Positions 6,468 to 7,197 of a DNA stretch of 7,197 nt are shown in pieces. Under the pieces are notes generated by a model, which saw only the letters and a list, made by a program, of their open reading frames with translations, made no database searches and was not told the origin of the DNA. The stretch comes from Acidobacteriota bacterium (lineage in GTDB: Bacteria; Acidobacteriota; Terriglobia; Acidoferrales; UBA7541), in contig JAFAZL010000236.1 in the NCBI GenBank assembly GCA_019239815.1, positions 1 through 7,197 of the forward strand, in the 5' to 3' direction. Numbering within the stretch: position 1 is the first letter of the stretch; every line of letters starts with the position of its first letter. The position numbers and the translations under genes were made by a program.

Positions 6468-6475
6468 GAGGAGGA
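6468..6475 (+). promoter_or_regulatory. strong ribosome binding site of pal
   Basis: GAGGAGGA contains the full AGGAGG consensus, 6 nt before the pal ATG at 6481. It is the strongest site in the cluster and fixes the pal start. It fits the high level of Pal usually needed relative to the motor proteins. Confidence 0.75.
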
Positions 6476-6480
6476 TTTGA

Positions 6481-7197
6481 ATGATCGAGGTTCCCCGATC
6501 ACTGTATCGTGCGGGTCTGATCGCAGTGCTCGCCGCTTCTGTCTTTACCTTTGGCTGCAACAAGAAGCCAAAGCAAGTTTCCGCGCCGCCGACGTCGGCA
6601 CCGCCTCCGGCCGCTGCCCAACCCACCGTGTCGCTGCAAGCGAGCCCCACCGCTGTCGAAAAGGGTGACGCTGCGACGCTGAGCTGGACCTCCACCGACG
6701 CTACACAACTCACCATTGCTCCAGATGTGGGCACCGTTCCGGCCGAAGGCCAAAAATCTGTCACGCCCTCCGCTTCGACGACCTACACCATCACCGCCAG
6801 TGGTCCCGGTGGTTCAGCTACCGCCAGCGCGCGTATCACCGTCGCGACCGCCGCGCCTCCGACTAAGGAACCAACCCAGGACGAAATCTTCACTCGCGAA
6901 GTGCGTGATGCCTACTTCGATTTCAACAAGGCTGACATTCGCGCCGACGCTCGCACCGCCCTCGCCCAGACCGCGCAGTATCTCCGCAGCTACCCATCGG
7001 AACGCGTGACTGTTGAGGGCCACTGCGACGAGCGCGGCTCCACCGAATACAACCTTGCTCTCGGTGATCGTCGTGCCAGCGCCGTGAAGCAATACCTCGT
7101 TTCCTTGGGCATCTCCGCCGATCGCATCAACACCGTCAGCTTCGGCAAAGAAAAGCCCTTCTGCATGCAGTCCACCGAGGATTGCTACCAGCAGAAT
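6481..7197 (+). CDS. pal: Pal, peptidoglycan-associated lipoprotein with an Ig-like domain (3' end outside window)
   Basis: This is an outer-membrane lipoprotein that binds peptidoglycan and TolB. The 239 visible codons are open to the right edge. Residues 1-25 form a lipoprotein signal peptide (R6, R10, hydrophobic 11-25) ending in TFG before the lipidated C26. T at -3 and F at -2 are less common but fit the general lipobox pattern, and N27 after the cysteine agrees with outer-membrane sorting. A Pro/Ala spacer (about 32-48) leads to a bacterial Ig-like module at about 49-122 (LSWTSTDATQL, then TTYTITASGPGGSATA). The OmpA-like domain runs from about 143 to the edge: AYFDFNKADI, EGHCDERGSTEYN and LGDRRASAVKQYL. 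D183 and R198 match the diaminopimelate-contacting D271 and R286 of E. coli OmpA. E. coli Pal (173 residues) has no Ig-like module. Only the last few dozen residues at most should be missing. The start is set by AGGAGG at 6469-6474. Confidence 0.94.
   Translation, partial: MIEVPRSLYRAGLIAVLAASVFTFGCNKKPKQVSAPPTSAPPPAAAQPTVSLQASPTAVEKGDAATLSWTSTDATQLTIAPDVGTVPAEGQKSVTPSASTTYTITASGPGGSATASARITVATAAPPTKEPTQDEIFTREVRDAYFDFNKADIRADARTALAQTAQYLRSYPSERVTVEGHCDERGSTEYNLALGDRRASAVKQYLVSLGISADRINTVSFGKEKPFCMQSTEDCYQQN

Noticed and set aside
6499..6764. Alternative frames on both strands across the pal 5' region
   Set aside because: The frame from ATG 6481 has a consensus ribosome site, lipoprotein signal, Ig-like and OmpA domains and stays open to the window edge, so the other frames are shadows.

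Overview
This 7.2-kb window looks like chromosomal core sequence from a Gram-negative bacterium, most likely an Acidobacteriota (Terriglobia/Koribacter-like). That placement is an inference. It rests on the complete Tol-Pal set, a Pal lipoprotein with an Ig-like module before its OmpA domain, a miaB-DUF151 gene pair, and the GC-rich coding style. No marker gene such as rRNA is present. I see no insertion sequence, CRISPR array, tRNA or prophage gene.

Layout from left to right. (1) Positions 2-769 (+) hold the C-terminal half of a MATE-family multidrug/sodium antiporter whose start lies outside the window. (2) Positions 802-2725 (-) hold a two-gene operon read right to left: miaB (tRNA methylthiotransferase, 1316-2725), then a DUF151 'bifunctional nuclease' family protein (802-1287) 28 nt downstream. 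It converges on the MATE gene across a 32-nt gap with a small stem-loop. (3) Positions 2726-2922 form a divergent regulatory region. (4) Positions 2923-7197 (+) hold the Tol-Pal envelope cluster in the order tolQ, tolR, a tolA/tonB-like gene, tolB and pal. Pal runs off the right edge. Gaps between the first four genes are 42-59 nt; the tolB-pal gap is 136 nt and carries its own promoter-like sequences and a strong ribosome binding site.

How the genes work together. TolQ and TolR form an inner-membrane proton-driven motor. The TolA/TonB-like protein is anchored next to it and reaches across the periplasm through a proline-rich linker. TolB is the periplasmic beta-propeller, and Pal is the outer-membrane lipoprotein that binds peptidoglycan. 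Together they keep the outer membrane attached to the wall and drive its constriction at division. The miaB-DUF151 pair concerns tRNA modification plus an unresolved function and probably shares only the intergenic region with the Tol genes.

The window is mostly ordinary. The points worth a second look are a shared GTGCTAnnnT (extended -10 like) element before tolQ, miaB and pal, a tiny ORF whose stop overlaps the tolB GTG start, the TonB-like architecture of the TolA-position protein, the Ig-like insertion in Pal, and non-ATG or weakly supported starts for tolQ and miaB.
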